64,000 bases of DNA, from assembly GCA_002307725.1 (NCBI GenBank), contig DBUB01000004.1, positions 62,001 through 126,000 of the forward strand. The letters are read 5' to 3'. The notes under the pieces are model-generated. The model did no database searches. It saw only the letters and a list, made by a program, of their open reading frames with translations, and was not told the DNA's origin. This DNA is from Alphaproteobacteria bacterium UBA1301. GTDB lineage: Bacteria > Pseudomonadota > Alphaproteobacteria > Micropepsales > Micropepsaceae. A program made the translations under genes and the position numbers. The first letter of the stretch is position 1. Each line of letters starts with the position of its first letter. Positions 7,739 to 16,539 of this stretch are shown piece after piece.

Positions 7739-8866
7739 TCAATAATTGGCGTTGCTGTCCGACAGGATCGTCTCCGCCTTCACCTGGCCGCGCATGATGC
7801 GATAGACCCACGCGGTATAGATCAGCACAATGGGAAGGAAGATGATCACGCAAACCAGCATGATCTCGAGCGTCAGCTTGGACGACGAAGCGTCCCATAC
7901 CGTCAGGCTCTGATCGGGATAGCTGGTCGACGGCAGGAAGAACGGGAACAGCGCCAGACCTGCCGTGGCGATCGTGCCGACCGGCACCAGCGCGGAAGAG
8001 ACCCAGGCGAGAAGCGGCTTCCCCCGTAGCACCACCGCCAGCAAAGCGCCAAGAGCTGCCACCAGCGGCGCCAACCACAGGAGCGGAACCGCCTTGTAAT
8101 TGTCAAACCAGCCGCCAGCGACCAGCACCACCGTCTTGAGGGTTGGGTTCGACGGACCATTGTGATCGATCACGCCGGTGATCTTGTAGCCGCTCAGCTG
8201 CATGACCCAGGCGCCCGCCGCGACGAACAGGATCACGAACACCAGAGCCGCCCAAGGGATGATCGCTCGCGCCCGCGCGCCCGGCTTGCCTTCGGCCTTG
8301 AGTGAAACCCAAGTGGCGCCGTGCAGGACGTGCATGGCAACCGAAACGAGGCCCGTCAGAAGCGCGAACGGGTTGAGCAACGAGAACAGCGTGATTTCCT
8401 CATGGAAACGCAGGTCCGAGTCAAAGCCGTAGGGCACGCCGACGAACAGATTGCCGAAGGCGACGCCGAAGATCAGCGCCGGGACCAAGCCGCCGACGAA
8501 CAGCGCATAGTCCCAGAACGTGCGCATGCCGGTCGACTGGAACTTGGAGCGAAACTTGAAGCCCACCGGCCTGAGAATCAACGCGGCCAGGAGCAGGAAC
8601 ATGGCAAGGTAGAAGCCGGAGAAGGCCGCCGCATAAAGCGTTGGCCAGGCGGCGAAGATGGCCCCGGCCCCGAGGATCAGCCACACCTGATTGCCTTCCC
8701 AGGTGGGCCCCACCGAATTGATGACAACACGGCGTTCGATGTCGGAGCGCGCGACAAACGGCAACAGGATGCCGGTACCGAAATCGAAGCCGTCCATCAC
8801 CGCAAAGCCGATGAGCAGGATGCCGAGCAGCGCCCACCAGATCAGACGCAGAATTTCGTAGTCCAT
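7739..8866 (-). CDS. cydB: Cytochrome bd ubiquinol oxidase subunit II
   Basis: Subunit II (375 aa) of the bd-type quinol oxidase in the inner membrane, a high-affinity terminal oxidase. It has nine or so hydrophobic segments. The conserved N-terminus MDYEILRLIWWALLGILLIGFAVMDGFDFG is visible in two halves (IWWALLGILLIGFAVMDGFD), as is RRVVINSVGPTWEGNQVW. It lies 4 bp after cydA and 9 bp before cydX on the minus strand. Length is typical. Confidence 0.96.
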   Translation of the reverse strand: MDYEILRLIWWALLGILLIGFAVMDGFDFGTGILLPFVARSDIERRVVINSVGPTWEGNQVWLILGAGAIFAAWPTLYAAAFSGFYLAMFLLLAALILRPVGFKFRSKFQSTGMRTFWDYALFVGGLVPALIFGVAFGNLFVGVPYGFDSDLRFHEEITLFSLLNPFALLTGLVSVAMHVLHGATWVSLKAEGKPGARARAIIPWAALVFVILFVAAGAWVMQLSGYKITGVIDHNGPSNPTLKTVVLVAGGWFDNYKAVPLLWLAPLVAALGALLAVVLRGKPLLAWVSSALVPVGTIATAGLALFPFFLPSTSYPDQSLTVWDASSSKLTLEIMLVCVIIFLPIVLIYTAWVYRIMRGQVKAETILSDSNANY

Positions 8867-8870
8867 TGGT

Positions 8871-10421
8871 TTACTCCGCCGCCACGAGGTTTTCTTCGAC
8901 TTTGTGGCCCAACGTCGCGTCAGGCCCCAGCTTGATGTACTTCACCAGCAAGTAGATGTCGGCGACCAGCAGCGTCGAATAGAAGACGATGAAGCCCGCC
9001 AAACTGAACATCACATTGCCCGCGGCCGTACCGGACACCGCCAGCGAGGTTGGCAACACGCCTTCGATGATCCAGGGCTGGCGGCCGTATTCGGCGACGA
9101 TCCAACCGAGTTCGGCGGCAATCCATGGCAGTGGCAGCGTCCAGAACGCGGCCCTCAGGAACCACCGATGGGTGTCGAGTTGGCGCTTGGCCGACAGCCA
9201 GAACGCCACCGCAAACAGAGCAATGAAATAGAAGCCCAGTCCGACCATGAAGCGGAACGACCAGAACAGGACCGGCACATTCGGCACCGTCGAAGCGGCC
9301 GCGGCGTCAATTTGCTGCGGCGTTGCGTTCTGCACGTCGGAACGCACGCGTTTCAACAGCAGCGCGTAGCCGAGATCCTTGACGTGCGCATCGAGCGTCG
9401 TACGCAGGGCGGCGTTGTTGCGATCGACTTTGATCTTGGCGAGTGCGTCATAGGCGATCATGCCGTTCTTGATGCGGGTCTTGGCGATTTCGACCAGATT
9501 GTTGATGCCAGGCACCTCCTGATCCGTCGAACGCGTCGCGATCAGGCCAAGGGCATAGGGAATCTTGACCTCGTACTTCGTCGTATGGGTCTTCATGTCG
9601 GGAATGCCGATCAGCGTGAAGGAGGCTGGCGCGGCTTGCGTATCCCACTCCGCCTCGATGGCGGCGACCTTCATCTTCTGGTTTTGACCCGCGGTGTAGC
9701 CCGACTCGTCGCCGAGGACGACGACGCTGAGCGACGCCGCTAGACCGAAGCCGGCGGCCACCGTCATCGAACGCTTGGCCAGCACCACATGCTTGCCGCG
9801 GAGCAAATAGAGGGCGCTGATCGCCAGCACGAACACCGCGCCGACCACGTAACCTGCGCTCACCGTGTGGACGAACTTGGCCTGCGCCACCGGATTGAAC
9901 AGCACTTCCGCGAAGTTCGACACTTCCATGCGCATGGTGTCGACATTGAAGCGCGAGCCCACCGGGTACTGCATCCAGCCGTTGGCGATCAGAATCCACA
10001 GCGCCGACAAATTGCTGCCGATGGCCAGGCCCCAGGTGATGACGAGGTGGCCCACCTTGCTCATCCGGTTCCAGCCGAAGAAGAAGATGCCGATGAAGGT
10101 CGCTTCCAGGAAGAACGCCATCAGGCCTTCGATCGCCAGCGGCGCACCGAAGATGTCGCCGACATAATGCGAGTAGTAGGCCCAGTTGGTGCCGAACTGA
10201 AACTCCATGGTGATGCCGGTGGCAACACCCATCACGAAGTTGATGCCGAACAGCGTGCCCCAAAATTTGGTGAGGTCGCGCCAGATCGTCTTTCCCGTCA
10301 TGACGTAGACGGTTTCCATGATGCCAAGCAGGATCGAAAGACCCAGCGTCAACGGCACGAACAGGAAGTGGTACAGCGCGGTTGCGGCAAACTGCAGCCG
10401 GGATAGTTCGACGATGTCCAT
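8871..10421 (-). CDS. cydA: Cytochrome bd ubiquinol oxidase subunit I
   Basis: Subunit I (516 aa), which holds haems b558, b595 and d and the quinol site. His18 in ALYHFLFVPLT corresponds to the haem b595 ligand of the E. coli protein. GWNRMSKVGHL and GDESGYTAGQNQKMKVAAIE belong to the conserved core and to the start of the quinol loop. The loop is the long form (about residues 240-385), as in E. coli-type oxidases. It follows cydP by 9 bp and precedes cydB. No cydCD genes are in the window. Confidence 0.96.
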   Translation of the reverse strand: MDIVELSRLQFAATALYHFLFVPLTLGLSILLGIMETVYVMTGKTIWRDLTKFWGTLFGINFVMGVATGITMEFQFGTNWAYYSHYVGDIFGAPLAIEGLMAFFLEATFIGIFFFGWNRMSKVGHLVITWGLAIGSNLSALWILIANGWMQYPVGSRFNVDTMRMEVSNFAEVLFNPVAQAKFVHTVSAGYVVGAVFVLAISALYLLRGKHVVLAKRSMTVAAGFGLAASLSVVVLGDESGYTAGQNQKMKVAAIEAEWDTQAAPASFTLIGIPDMKTHTTKYEVKIPYALGLIATRSTDQEVPGINNLVEIAKTRIKNGMIAYDALAKIKVDRNNAALRTTLDAHVKDLGYALLLKRVRSDVQNATPQQIDAAAASTVPNVPVLFWSFRFMVGLGFYFIALFAVAFWLSAKRQLDTHRWFLRAAFWTLPLPWIAAELGWIVAEYGRQPWIIEGVLPTSLAVSGTAAGNVMFSLAGFIVFYSTLLVADIYLLVKYIKLGPDATLGHKVEENLVAAE

Positions 10422-10430
10422 GGTGTCATC

Positions 10431-10589
10431 CTAACGATGGTCTGTGCCGAGCAGCCGGTCGGATACGGCGGCCGTGTCGGCAACGGTCCGGTGGGACGGA
10501 CTGAAAAAAGCGACGTAGAGGCAGGTCAGAAGGACAACCTTGATCGTCAAAACCGCGACGATGTCCTTCCACAAAATCGGACGTTTCAT
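10431..10589 (-). CDS. cydP: CydP-like small cytochrome oxidase subunit
   Basis: A 52-aa single-span protein: a charged N-terminus (MKRPILWKD), one transmembrane helix (IVAVLTIKVVLLTCLYVAFF) and a short polar tail. This matches the putative small subunit called CydP that precedes cydA in many proteobacteria. The ATG at 10589 is preceded by GGAAG; a longer in-frame reading from 10652 adds a non-conserved extension. It is the first gene of a cydP-cydA-cydB-cydX operon. Confidence 0.75.
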   Translation of the reverse strand: MKRPILWKDIVAVLTIKVVLLTCLYVAFFSPSHRTVADTAAVSDRLLGTDHR

Positions 10590-11000
10590 TTGCCGTTCTT
10601 CCACTCGTTCCAACCAACTTTCGCCGGCTTCTCCACCGGCAAGGGCGGTCAACGTGACATCAGCTGGCCGACGCTGCGTCAGGGGGGCTCCCGGTCAGGA
10701 TTATGCTCTTCCGGCGTTTTGCCCCCACGGCGACGCTGACGACCGTCAAAATCACAGCTGAAGACTCTCATTGTTCTAAGAAAAAGTGCAGAGAAAATTA
10801 CCTTAGGGGACAACATGCCGCTCCCCCTTCCACCACAGTGTTGAGATTGCGACGAGTTCGCGGGTATGCCTTCGGCGATGGTTGGCGGCAGTCGCGCACA
10901 ACGCGAAGAACAGACGGGAGGACAGCGTCAGTACCCGTTTTGGTATATGCACGACGAGTGCAATTTGCTAGAAATATAATGAATATAAATAGCAGGACAA
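10590..11000. other. Divergent intergenic region between cyd operon and FixL-like gene
   Basis: This 411-bp stretch separates the minus-strand cyd operon from the plus-strand kinase gene and must hold both promoters. I see an AT-rich run at about 10970-10996 just before the kinase start. I see no clear FNR/FixK box (TTGAT-N4-ATCAA) and no copy of the FixJ-like box found at 19-29 kb. ORFs here lack coding character. Confidence 0.5.
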
Positions 11001-12515
11001 ATGTTTCACGCTCTTCCTCGTTCCAGCCTACCGCCGTGGGACGACACGCTGTTCGAAGTCGTGCTGGCTGCCGCGGTCAACGGCGTCATGGCGATCGACG
11101 ATCGCGGGCGGATCAGCGTCTTCAGTGGCGCCTGCGAATCGATGTTTCAATACCGGCACGAAGAGGTTCTGGGGCATGGAGCCGCCATGCTGCTCGCCGC
11201 CCCGTTTCGCGAGGAATACGAGGCTACGCGGCGCCTTTTCCAGAAAACCGGGGAAGCCAAGAATGCCGGCACCGGACGCGAACTTCAGGGCCGGCGTAAG
11301 GACGGTTCGGAGTTCCCCATCTTCCTGACGATCAGCGACGGCCCGCACAGCAACCGGCAAATGTTGTTGGTGGTGGTTCAGGACCTCACCGACCTGAATC
11401 ACGATCGCGCCATCCACGCCGAACAACGCGCCTTCCTGGCGGCGATTGTCGATTCCGCCAACGACGCTATCCTGTCGAAAACCCTGGACGGCAAGATCAC
11501 GAGCTGGAACCGCGCGGCCGAGACCCTGTTCGGCTACAGCACCGCTGAAATAATCGGCGCGCCCATCACCCGTTTGTTCCCGGAGGACCGCATCGGCGAA
11601 GAAGCCGATATCATGAATCGCATCCGCGCCGGTGTGGCGACCGAGCATTACGAAACCGTCCGTCTGCGGAAGGACGGCAAGCCGATCGACGTCTCGGTCA
11701 CGGTGTCGCCGATCCGCGATTCGGCCGGCACAGTGATCGGTGCCTCCAAGACCGTACGCGATATCACCGAAAGAAAGCTGGCTGAAGCGCGGCTGCAGAC
11801 CCTGTCGGCGGAACTTTTCCAGGTTGCCCGGGTCACTGAAATGGGCTTGGTCTCCGCCGCAATTGCCCATGAACTCAATCAGCCCCTGACAGCGATTCTC
11901 AACTACACCAACGTCGCCAAGCACCTGATCGCCTCGCCCGATCCCGCTGCCAAAACCAAGGCCAGCGAGGCGGTGGACAAGGCCCGTGAACAGGCGCAGC
12001 GCGCCGGACAGATCATCCAGCGCCTCCGGAATTTCGTCGAAAAGCGCGATTCCACGAGGACTCTCGAAGACATCAATGCCGTCACGGAAGATGCGCTCCC
12101 CCTCGGCCTGACTGGTGCCCGCGCCATCAAAACGACTCTGGCGCTGGCGCCCAATCTGCAACCGGTCCTGATTGACAAGGTGCAGATCCAACAAGTGCTC
12201 GTGAATCTCTTGCGCAACGCAGTCGACGCGATGGCGCAATCGCAGCAGCGCGAACTGACGGTAGCGACAGCGCCCGTGAACGGCGCGTGGGTACAAGTAA
12301 GTGTTACGGACACCGGTTGCGGTGTCTCGCTCGAACTGGCCGAACGCCTGTTTCGACCATTTGTGACTACCAAGGCGGGCGGAATGGGAATAGGATTAGC
12401 AATCAGCCGCTCAATTATTGAGGCTCATGGCGGTCGGCTAAGTTTGGTCCCGAATCCGAGCGGTGGGACCGTGTTCCAGTTCACTCTGCCGGCTACAAAA
12501 TGCATGGTGGACTGA
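11001..12515 (+). CDS. FixL-like PAS-PAS histidine kinase without the haem ligand
   Basis: A 504-aa soluble kinase with two PAS domains (about residues 12-135 and 140-260), HisKA and HATPase_c. The phospho-acceptor is His290 in IAHELNQPLTAILNYTN, the FixL/DctB-like H-box; the ATPase G-box is GMGIGLAIS. The first PAS resembles the FixL haem domain (GRELQGRRKDGSEFPIFL), but the position of the proximal histidine appears to be Tyr73 (FREEYEA), so haem binding is unlikely. There is no membrane segment. The response-regulator gene starts 5 bp after its stop. Confidence 0.88.
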   Translation: MFHALPRSSLPPWDDTLFEVVLAAAVNGVMAIDDRGRISVFSGACESMFQYRHEEVLGHGAAMLLAAPFREEYEATRRLFQKTGEAKNAGTGRELQGRRKDGSEFPIFLTISDGPHSNRQMLLVVVQDLTDLNHDRAIHAEQRAFLAAIVDSANDAILSKTLDGKITSWNRAAETLFGYSTAEIIGAPITRLFPEDRIGEEADIMNRIRAGVATEHYETVRLRKDGKPIDVSVTVSPIRDSAGTVIGASKTVRDITERKLAEARLQTLSAELFQVARVTEMGLVSAAIAHELNQPLTAILNYTNVAKHLIASPDPAAKTKASEAVDKAREQAQRAGQIIQRLRNFVEKRDSTRTLEDINAVTEDALPLGLTGARAIKTTLALAPNLQPVLIDKVQIQQVLVNLLRNAVDAMAQSQQRELTVATAPVNGAWVQVSVTDTGCGVSLELAERLFRPFVTTKAGGMGIGLAISRSIIEAHGGRLSLVPNPSGGTVFQFTLPATKCMVD

Positions 12516-12519
12516 TCCG

Positions 12520-13122
12520 ATGGCTGAATCCGTATTTATCGTCGACGACGATCCTGCTGTTCGCGACTCCCTTTCCCTGCTGCTCTCGGCATCGGGCTAC
12601 GCAACGCGGGCCTATGAGTCGGCAACCTCGTTCCTCGCCAGCGAAGCGCCCGATGCGATCGGCTGCCTGATCGTGGACGTGCAGATGCCCGAAATGGACG
12701 GCATCGCTCTGCAGCGGGAACTGGTAACCCGCCACTCGCCGCTGCAGGTGATTGTCATGACCGGCCATGCCGATATTCCGATCGCCGTCGGCGCCATGAA
12801 AGCCGGTGCGGTCGACTTCCTCGAAAAACCGTTCGATGAGCCGGTGCTGTTCGACAGCGTTCGCCGGGCCATCGATCGGGCGTCGACGGCAGGCGATCAA
12901 GTCAAGGAATCCCGCGGCACCGCCGCCCGGATGGCGCTATTGACGGACCGGGAACACCAGGTGCTTGAACTCATTGTCGCCGGCAAGGCGAACAAGGTGA
13001 TCGCCCACGAACTTTCAATTTCCCCGCGTACAGTTGAAATCCATCGCGCCCGGGTGATGGAAAAAATGGATGCTGGCAACCTCGCCGATCTGGTACGCAA
13101 GGCCCTGTCGGTCCCGTCGTAA
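12520..13122 (+). CDS. FixJ-family response regulator
   Basis: A 200-aa two-domain regulator. The receiver (1-120) has the acidic pocket DDDP, phospho-acceptor Asp53 in IVDVQMPEMDG and the Lys in FLEKPFDEP. The LuxR/FixJ-type HTH (about 138-200) reads LTDREHQVLELIVAGKANK then ISPRTVEIHRARVMEKM. It is the likely partner of the upstream kinase (4-bp gap). Regulators of this family bind GTAmGTAG-like boxes, and candidates lie at 19-29 kb. Start at 12520 after the kinase stop; the longer frame from 12463 overlaps the kinase. Confidence 0.9.
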   Translation: MAESVFIVDDDPAVRDSLSLLLSASGYATRAYESATSFLASEAPDAIGCLIVDVQMPEMDGIALQRELVTRHSPLQVIVMTGHADIPIAVGAMKAGAVDFLEKPFDEPVLFDSVRRAIDRASTAGDQVKESRGTAARMALLTDREHQVLELIVAGKANKVIAHELSISPRTVEIHRARVMEKMDAGNLADLVRKALSVPS

Positions 13123-13217
13123 CCGGCCTTAAGCACTACTCCGTATTTCGCAACCAGCGTGTTCCGGCTAAGTGACCTACGGTTTCTGTGCCTTTCGGGA
13201 TCCCAGACGTGCCAACA

Positions 13218-13571
13218 ATGGTTGATATTATCGACGACGATGATGCGGTGCGGGATTCAACGCGGGCTTTGCTTGAATCCTATGGTTATGAAGTCCGTGA
13301 TCATGCGTCGGCGGAGATGTTCCTGAAGCAAACCAGATTGAAACCCGTCTGTCTTTTGGTCGACCAGCACATGCCCGGCATGACTGGGCTCGATCTACTC
13401 GAATATCTTCGCGCGCAAGGCGATCAGACACCCGCTCTTATGATGACGGGCCGTAGCGATCCCAGCCTCGAACCGCGCGCGTTGCGCATCGGCGTGACGC
13501 TCCTGCAGAAGCCGGTGCCGGAGGACCAAATCGTGCTGTGGATCGAACGCGCACAACAAACCCGCGCCTGA
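13218..13571 (+). CDS. Single-domain response regulator (receiver only)
   Basis: A 117-aa receiver with an acidic pocket (IIDDDDAVRDS), phospho-acceptor Asp49 in LLVDQHMPGMTG and the conserved Lys in LLQKPVPE. There is no output domain. It lies 95 bp after the FixJ-like gene and resembles FixJ-type receivers, so it may compete for phosphate from the same kinase or act as a phosphate sink. The ATG at 13218 gives the canonical start; a GTG at 13188 is in frame. Confidence 0.85.
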   Translation: MVDIIDDDDAVRDSTRALLESYGYEVRDHASAEMFLKQTRLKPVCLLVDQHMPGMTGLDLLEYLRAQGDQTPALMMTGRSDPSLEPRALRIGVTLLQKPVPEDQIVLWIERAQQTRA

Positions 13572-13783
13572 TGCCTTCTCACGACCATGACGCCGGCTAA
13601 ACGCATCCGCACAGCGCACGTTGCTGGCATGTTGGAGCTGCATACGAAAAGTCTCAGTGGTGTGCAGCAAAATGATGGTTAGCAAATCCTTTCCGAGGTG
13701 CGGCATAAGGGAATTTCCCAGCTTACAAGAGTTCTTGAAAGCGCACATTCTGGCATCACAAATCAGGTTGTGGCGAAACCAAA

Positions 13784-14005
13784 ATGTGTACGGAAAATTT
13801 CGGACGGCGATACGAAGAAGAGGGTGCGGCAGCGCACAATCTTGTCGAACGCGCCAGCACGAGATCGGACGTCATTCGCAAACGCCTTGCCGACGTTGCC
13901 GTCGAACTCCGTCAGATTGCTGCGACAGCCGGCAACGGGAGAGAAGACCTCCTCAATCTCGCGAGAAAATTCGAACAGGGCTCCCTACCGGGAGACCATA
14001 ATTGA
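13784..14005 (+). CDS. Hypothetical 73-aa helical protein
   Basis: The predicted protein is polar and helical, with a heptad-like middle (VIRKRLADVAVELRQIA) and no signal or membrane segment. No family is recognised. It lies between the receiver gene and the copper chaperone gene, and the competing frames in this stretch look random. The ribosome-binding site is weak, so the call is tentative. Confidence 0.4.
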   Translation: MCTENFGRRYEEEGAAAHNLVERASTRSDVIRKRLADVAVELRQIAATAGNGREDLLNLARKFEQGSLPGDHN

Positions 14006-14209
14006 TGTGATCGCGTACTCCCAGGGACTAAAAAAACGAACTGCTTTGGCCCCGGATTCTCGTTCATTGTGCACCCCCGCCAGGCGAGATCCAGCCAATA
14101 GCGCCTGTCTGGCTCTAGTCCCCCGGGCCGACAGGCGCACCTTTTTCCCTCTTGACCCGTTGGAGCCGCTCATCCCAAGCTGATCCGCGAAATCTTCGCG
14201 AGGCGGTTC

Positions 14210-14638
14210 ATGGCTCGACGTTTTCTTGCGGCGCTTTTGGCCGGCGCCGGATTTGCGGCTTGCGCTGTTGCGGCGGCACCCACCGTGTCGGACGGCTGGA
14301 TTCGTGCCCTGCCCGGCGACAGTCCAGCGGGCGGTTATTTCACCCTCCACAATCCTGGCAAGACGCCGCTGCTGTTGACCGGCGTCAGCTCACCCGCATG
14401 CGGCATGACGATGCTGCACAAGACCGCGAAGATAGACGGCACGGTGCGCATGATGATGGTGGATAACGTCGCGGTGCCGGCCGGCGGTACGCTCCGCTTC
14501 CAACCCGGCGGCTACCATGTGATGTGCATGAACCCGAACGGACTGAAACCGGGCACCAGCGTGAAGGTAACGCTGACATTTGCCGATGGCGCAAGCCTGA
14601 CGACGAACTTCGCGGTGAAAAACGCGATGGGACAGTAA
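14210..14638 (+). CDS. PCu(A)C periplasmic copper chaperone
   Basis: A 142-aa protein with an N-terminal signal (MARRFLAALLAGAGFAACAV) and a PCu(A)C fold, which carries Cu(I) in the periplasm to cytochrome oxidase. The copper ligands fit the HxxxxM...HxM pattern: His70 (TMLHKT), a Met run at 81-83 (RMMMV) and GYHVMCM with His103 and Met105. No cox genes are nearby; the neighbours are ubiV (convergent, 12 bp) and the signalling genes. The sole oxidase here, bd, has no copper, so its client lies elsewhere. Confidence 0.87.
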   Translation: MARRFLAALLAGAGFAACAVAAAPTVSDGWIRALPGDSPAGGYFTLHNPGKTPLLLTGVSSPACGMTMLHKTAKIDGTVRMMMVDNVAVPAGGTLRFQPGGYHVMCMNPNGLKPGTSVKVTLTFADGASLTTNFAVKNAMGQ

Positions 14639-14650
14639 CGCCAGACAGCG

Positions 14651-15550
14651 TCAATCGACGTCGGCGGTGCAACCGGGAAGCCCGCGCAGGAAACCGTCGG
14701 ACAACGGCCCCGGTAGGTGTAGCACGGTCAGCGCCTCAATCGCTTCATGCGGCGTCGTGCTGCCATCAGCGAGATCGCGAAAAATCCGCACCACCCGGAC
14801 CATGTCACAGGTCTGCGGCGACAGGCGCAACGCCACCACGCCTGCCTCGCGCAAGGCCGCGACGTGATTGACGGCGGCCGTCACGACATAGCCTTGGGTC
14901 TGGATGCCATTGACGGCAAGGAACGGCACACCGTCGAGGGTTGAGACGTCCATGCCGTCGCTGTGCGCCTCGCACACAAACTGGCAGGAGTCTTTGGTCA
15001 TGTTGGCGGAACGGGCCGCATAGCAGCGCGCCGACAACGCCAGTGGCGGACGGCCGAACGCGAACACTTCCACCGCGTTGTTGCCCGCGGCCATCGTGCG
15101 GATCGACTCAAACGGCAATTCGGGCGGCAAGCAGACGCGCGAGGCGCCGAGCTTCAGATGCAGCCCAAGCGTATCCTCGTTGTAGACATTGATGAAGGGC
15201 CCGACGATGTGCGAGCGGCCGTTCAACAAATGCACGGTGGCGATGTCGTTGGCCTCGATCATGTAACCGGCCTGAATCACATCGCCGATGTCTCTGATCT
15301 CGCGCTTATTGGTGGGCAGCGCCAGGGTCGAATAGACCACTTCCTTGCCGCCGCGCTCGAGCCGGTCGACCAGATCGAGAATGACCTCGTCGATGAACGG
15401 CTTGCGTTTGGAGCAGACGACTTCGCCAATACAAACGCGGTCAACCGGCGCCTCGTCGGCGATGCGGCTATAGAAATCGATCCAGCGCGGCTTCGGCCAA
15501 TTGTAGAGGACCGGCCCGAGCGTGAGAGAAAGGCGGGGCGTCGTGTTCAT
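14651..15550 (-). CDS. ubiV: UbiV, O2-independent ubiquinone hydroxylation protein
   Basis: A 299-aa U32-family protein. With UbiU it forms the 4Fe-4S complex that hydroxylates the ubiquinone ring without oxygen, using prephenate in E. coli. The cluster cysteines match E. coli spacing: Cys176, Cys189 and Cys193 (RCYAARSANM, CQFVC), with Cys40 or Cys46 (VCIGEVVCSKRK) as the fourth. Its ATG at 15550 overlaps the ubiU stop (ATGA). Last gene of ubiT-ubiU-ubiV. Confidence 0.93.
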   Translation of the reverse strand: MNTTPRLSLTLGPVLYNWPKPRWIDFYSRIADEAPVDRVCIGEVVCSKRKPFIDEVILDLVDRLERGGKEVVYSTLALPTNKREIRDIGDVIQAGYMIEANDIATVHLLNGRSHIVGPFINVYNEDTLGLHLKLGASRVCLPPELPFESIRTMAAGNNAVEVFAFGRPPLALSARCYAARSANMTKDSCQFVCEAHSDGMDVSTLDGVPFLAVNGIQTQGYVVTAAVNHVAALREAGVVALRLSPQTCDMVRVVRIFRDLADGSTTPHEAIEALTVLHLPGPLSDGFLRGLPGCTADVD

Positions 15551-16539
15551 CGCCAAGCTTTCTTATAGGCACCGACGGTGTCGCGCTGGCCTTCGGTGAG
15601 ACTGCGCAATTCGTCGTAATCGACCTTGCCGCCCACCGCCATGGTGTCGATGGCCTTGCGGAAGGCGCGTACCACCGTGGAGATGTAGGCGCGCCCGCGC
15701 TGGCGCCCTTCGATTTTGAAGGCGGTAACGCCGATTTCGGCGAGGCGTGGCAAGAGCTCGACAGCGTTGAGACTCACTGGGTCCTCGAACAAATGGCTGA
15801 CGGCGCCATCGGCCTCGAACCGGCCCTTGCACAGCGTCGGATAACCGGCCGCCTCGCCGCGCTCGAAACGCTCCACCGTGAAGCCACCGACACAGGCTAC
15901 CAGGGCATCGCTTTCCTCGCGGTAACTGACATGGCTCGGCGGCGAACATACGCCCGTCATGTTGGGCGACTTGCCGGTGGCATAGGACGACAGCATGCAG
16001 CGCCCTTCCGCCATCACGCAGAGCCCGCCGAAGACAAAGACCTCGGTCTCGCAAGGGGCGGCTTGCGCTGTCAGGCGGGCGATCTCTTCCACCGTCAACA
16101 CGCGCGGCAGCACCACCCGGGCGATGCCGAAACGGTCGCGATAGAAGGCGATGGCCTCGGGCGTCGCAGCGGCCGCTTGCACCGACAGATGCAGGCGCTG
16201 CTTGGGATAGGTTTTGCGCGCGTAATCGACGAGGCCGACATCGGCGAGGATCAGCGCATCGGCGCCTGCGGCCACCGCATCATCAACGCCGCGCTTCCAC
16301 AGGTCGGTACATCCGGCCCGCATGAACGTGTTGAGGGCGATCAGAATCTTGGCGCCGTGCTCGTGGGTGTAGGCCGCCGCCTCTTTCATCTCGGCGCGGT
16401 CGAAATTGAGGCCGGGGAAATTGCGCGCATTGGTCTCGTCGCGATAACCGCAATAGACCGAATGGGCGCCGGCATCGACGGCAGTCCGAAGACCGGCCGG
16501 CGTTCCCGCGGGGCAAACCAGTTCGAGCGGCGTCGTCAT
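15547..16539 (-). CDS. ubiU: UbiU, O2-independent ubiquinone hydroxylation protein
   Basis: A 330-aa U32-family protein and partner of UbiV. Cluster cysteines Cys174, Cys181, Cys198 and Cys237 have exactly the spacing of the E. coli ligands (7, 17 and 39 residues apart) within GGLCVMAEGRCMLSSY, GVCSP and TLCKGRF. It overlaps ubiT upstream and ubiV downstream by ATGA, so the three are translationally coupled. The protein is cytosolic. Confidence 0.94.
   Translation of the reverse strand: MTTPLELVCPAGTPAGLRTAVDAGAHSVYCGYRDETNARNFPGLNFDRAEMKEAAAYTHEHGAKILIALNTFMRAGCTDLWKRGVDDAVAAGADALILADVGLVDYARKTYPKQRLHLSVQAAAATPEAIAFYRDRFGIARVVLPRVLTVEEIARLTAQAAPCETEVFVFGGLCVMAEGRCMLSSYATGKSPNMTGVCSPPSHVSYREESDALVACVGGFTVERFERGEAAGYPTLCKGRFEADGAVSHLFEDPVSLNAVELLPRLAEIGVTAFKIEGRQRGRAYISTVVRAFRKAIDTMAVGGKVDYDELRSLTEGQRDTVGAYKKAWR

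Noticed and set aside
10500..10600. TTGATCGTCAA near 10538 as an FNR/FixK box for cyd
   Set aside because: It lies inside cydP coding sequence and lacks the TTGAT-N4-ATCAA spacing.
10703..11299. 198-aa plus-strand ORF running into the FixL-like gene
   Set aside because: Arg-rich frame that overlaps 300 bp of the kinase PAS domain in another frame.
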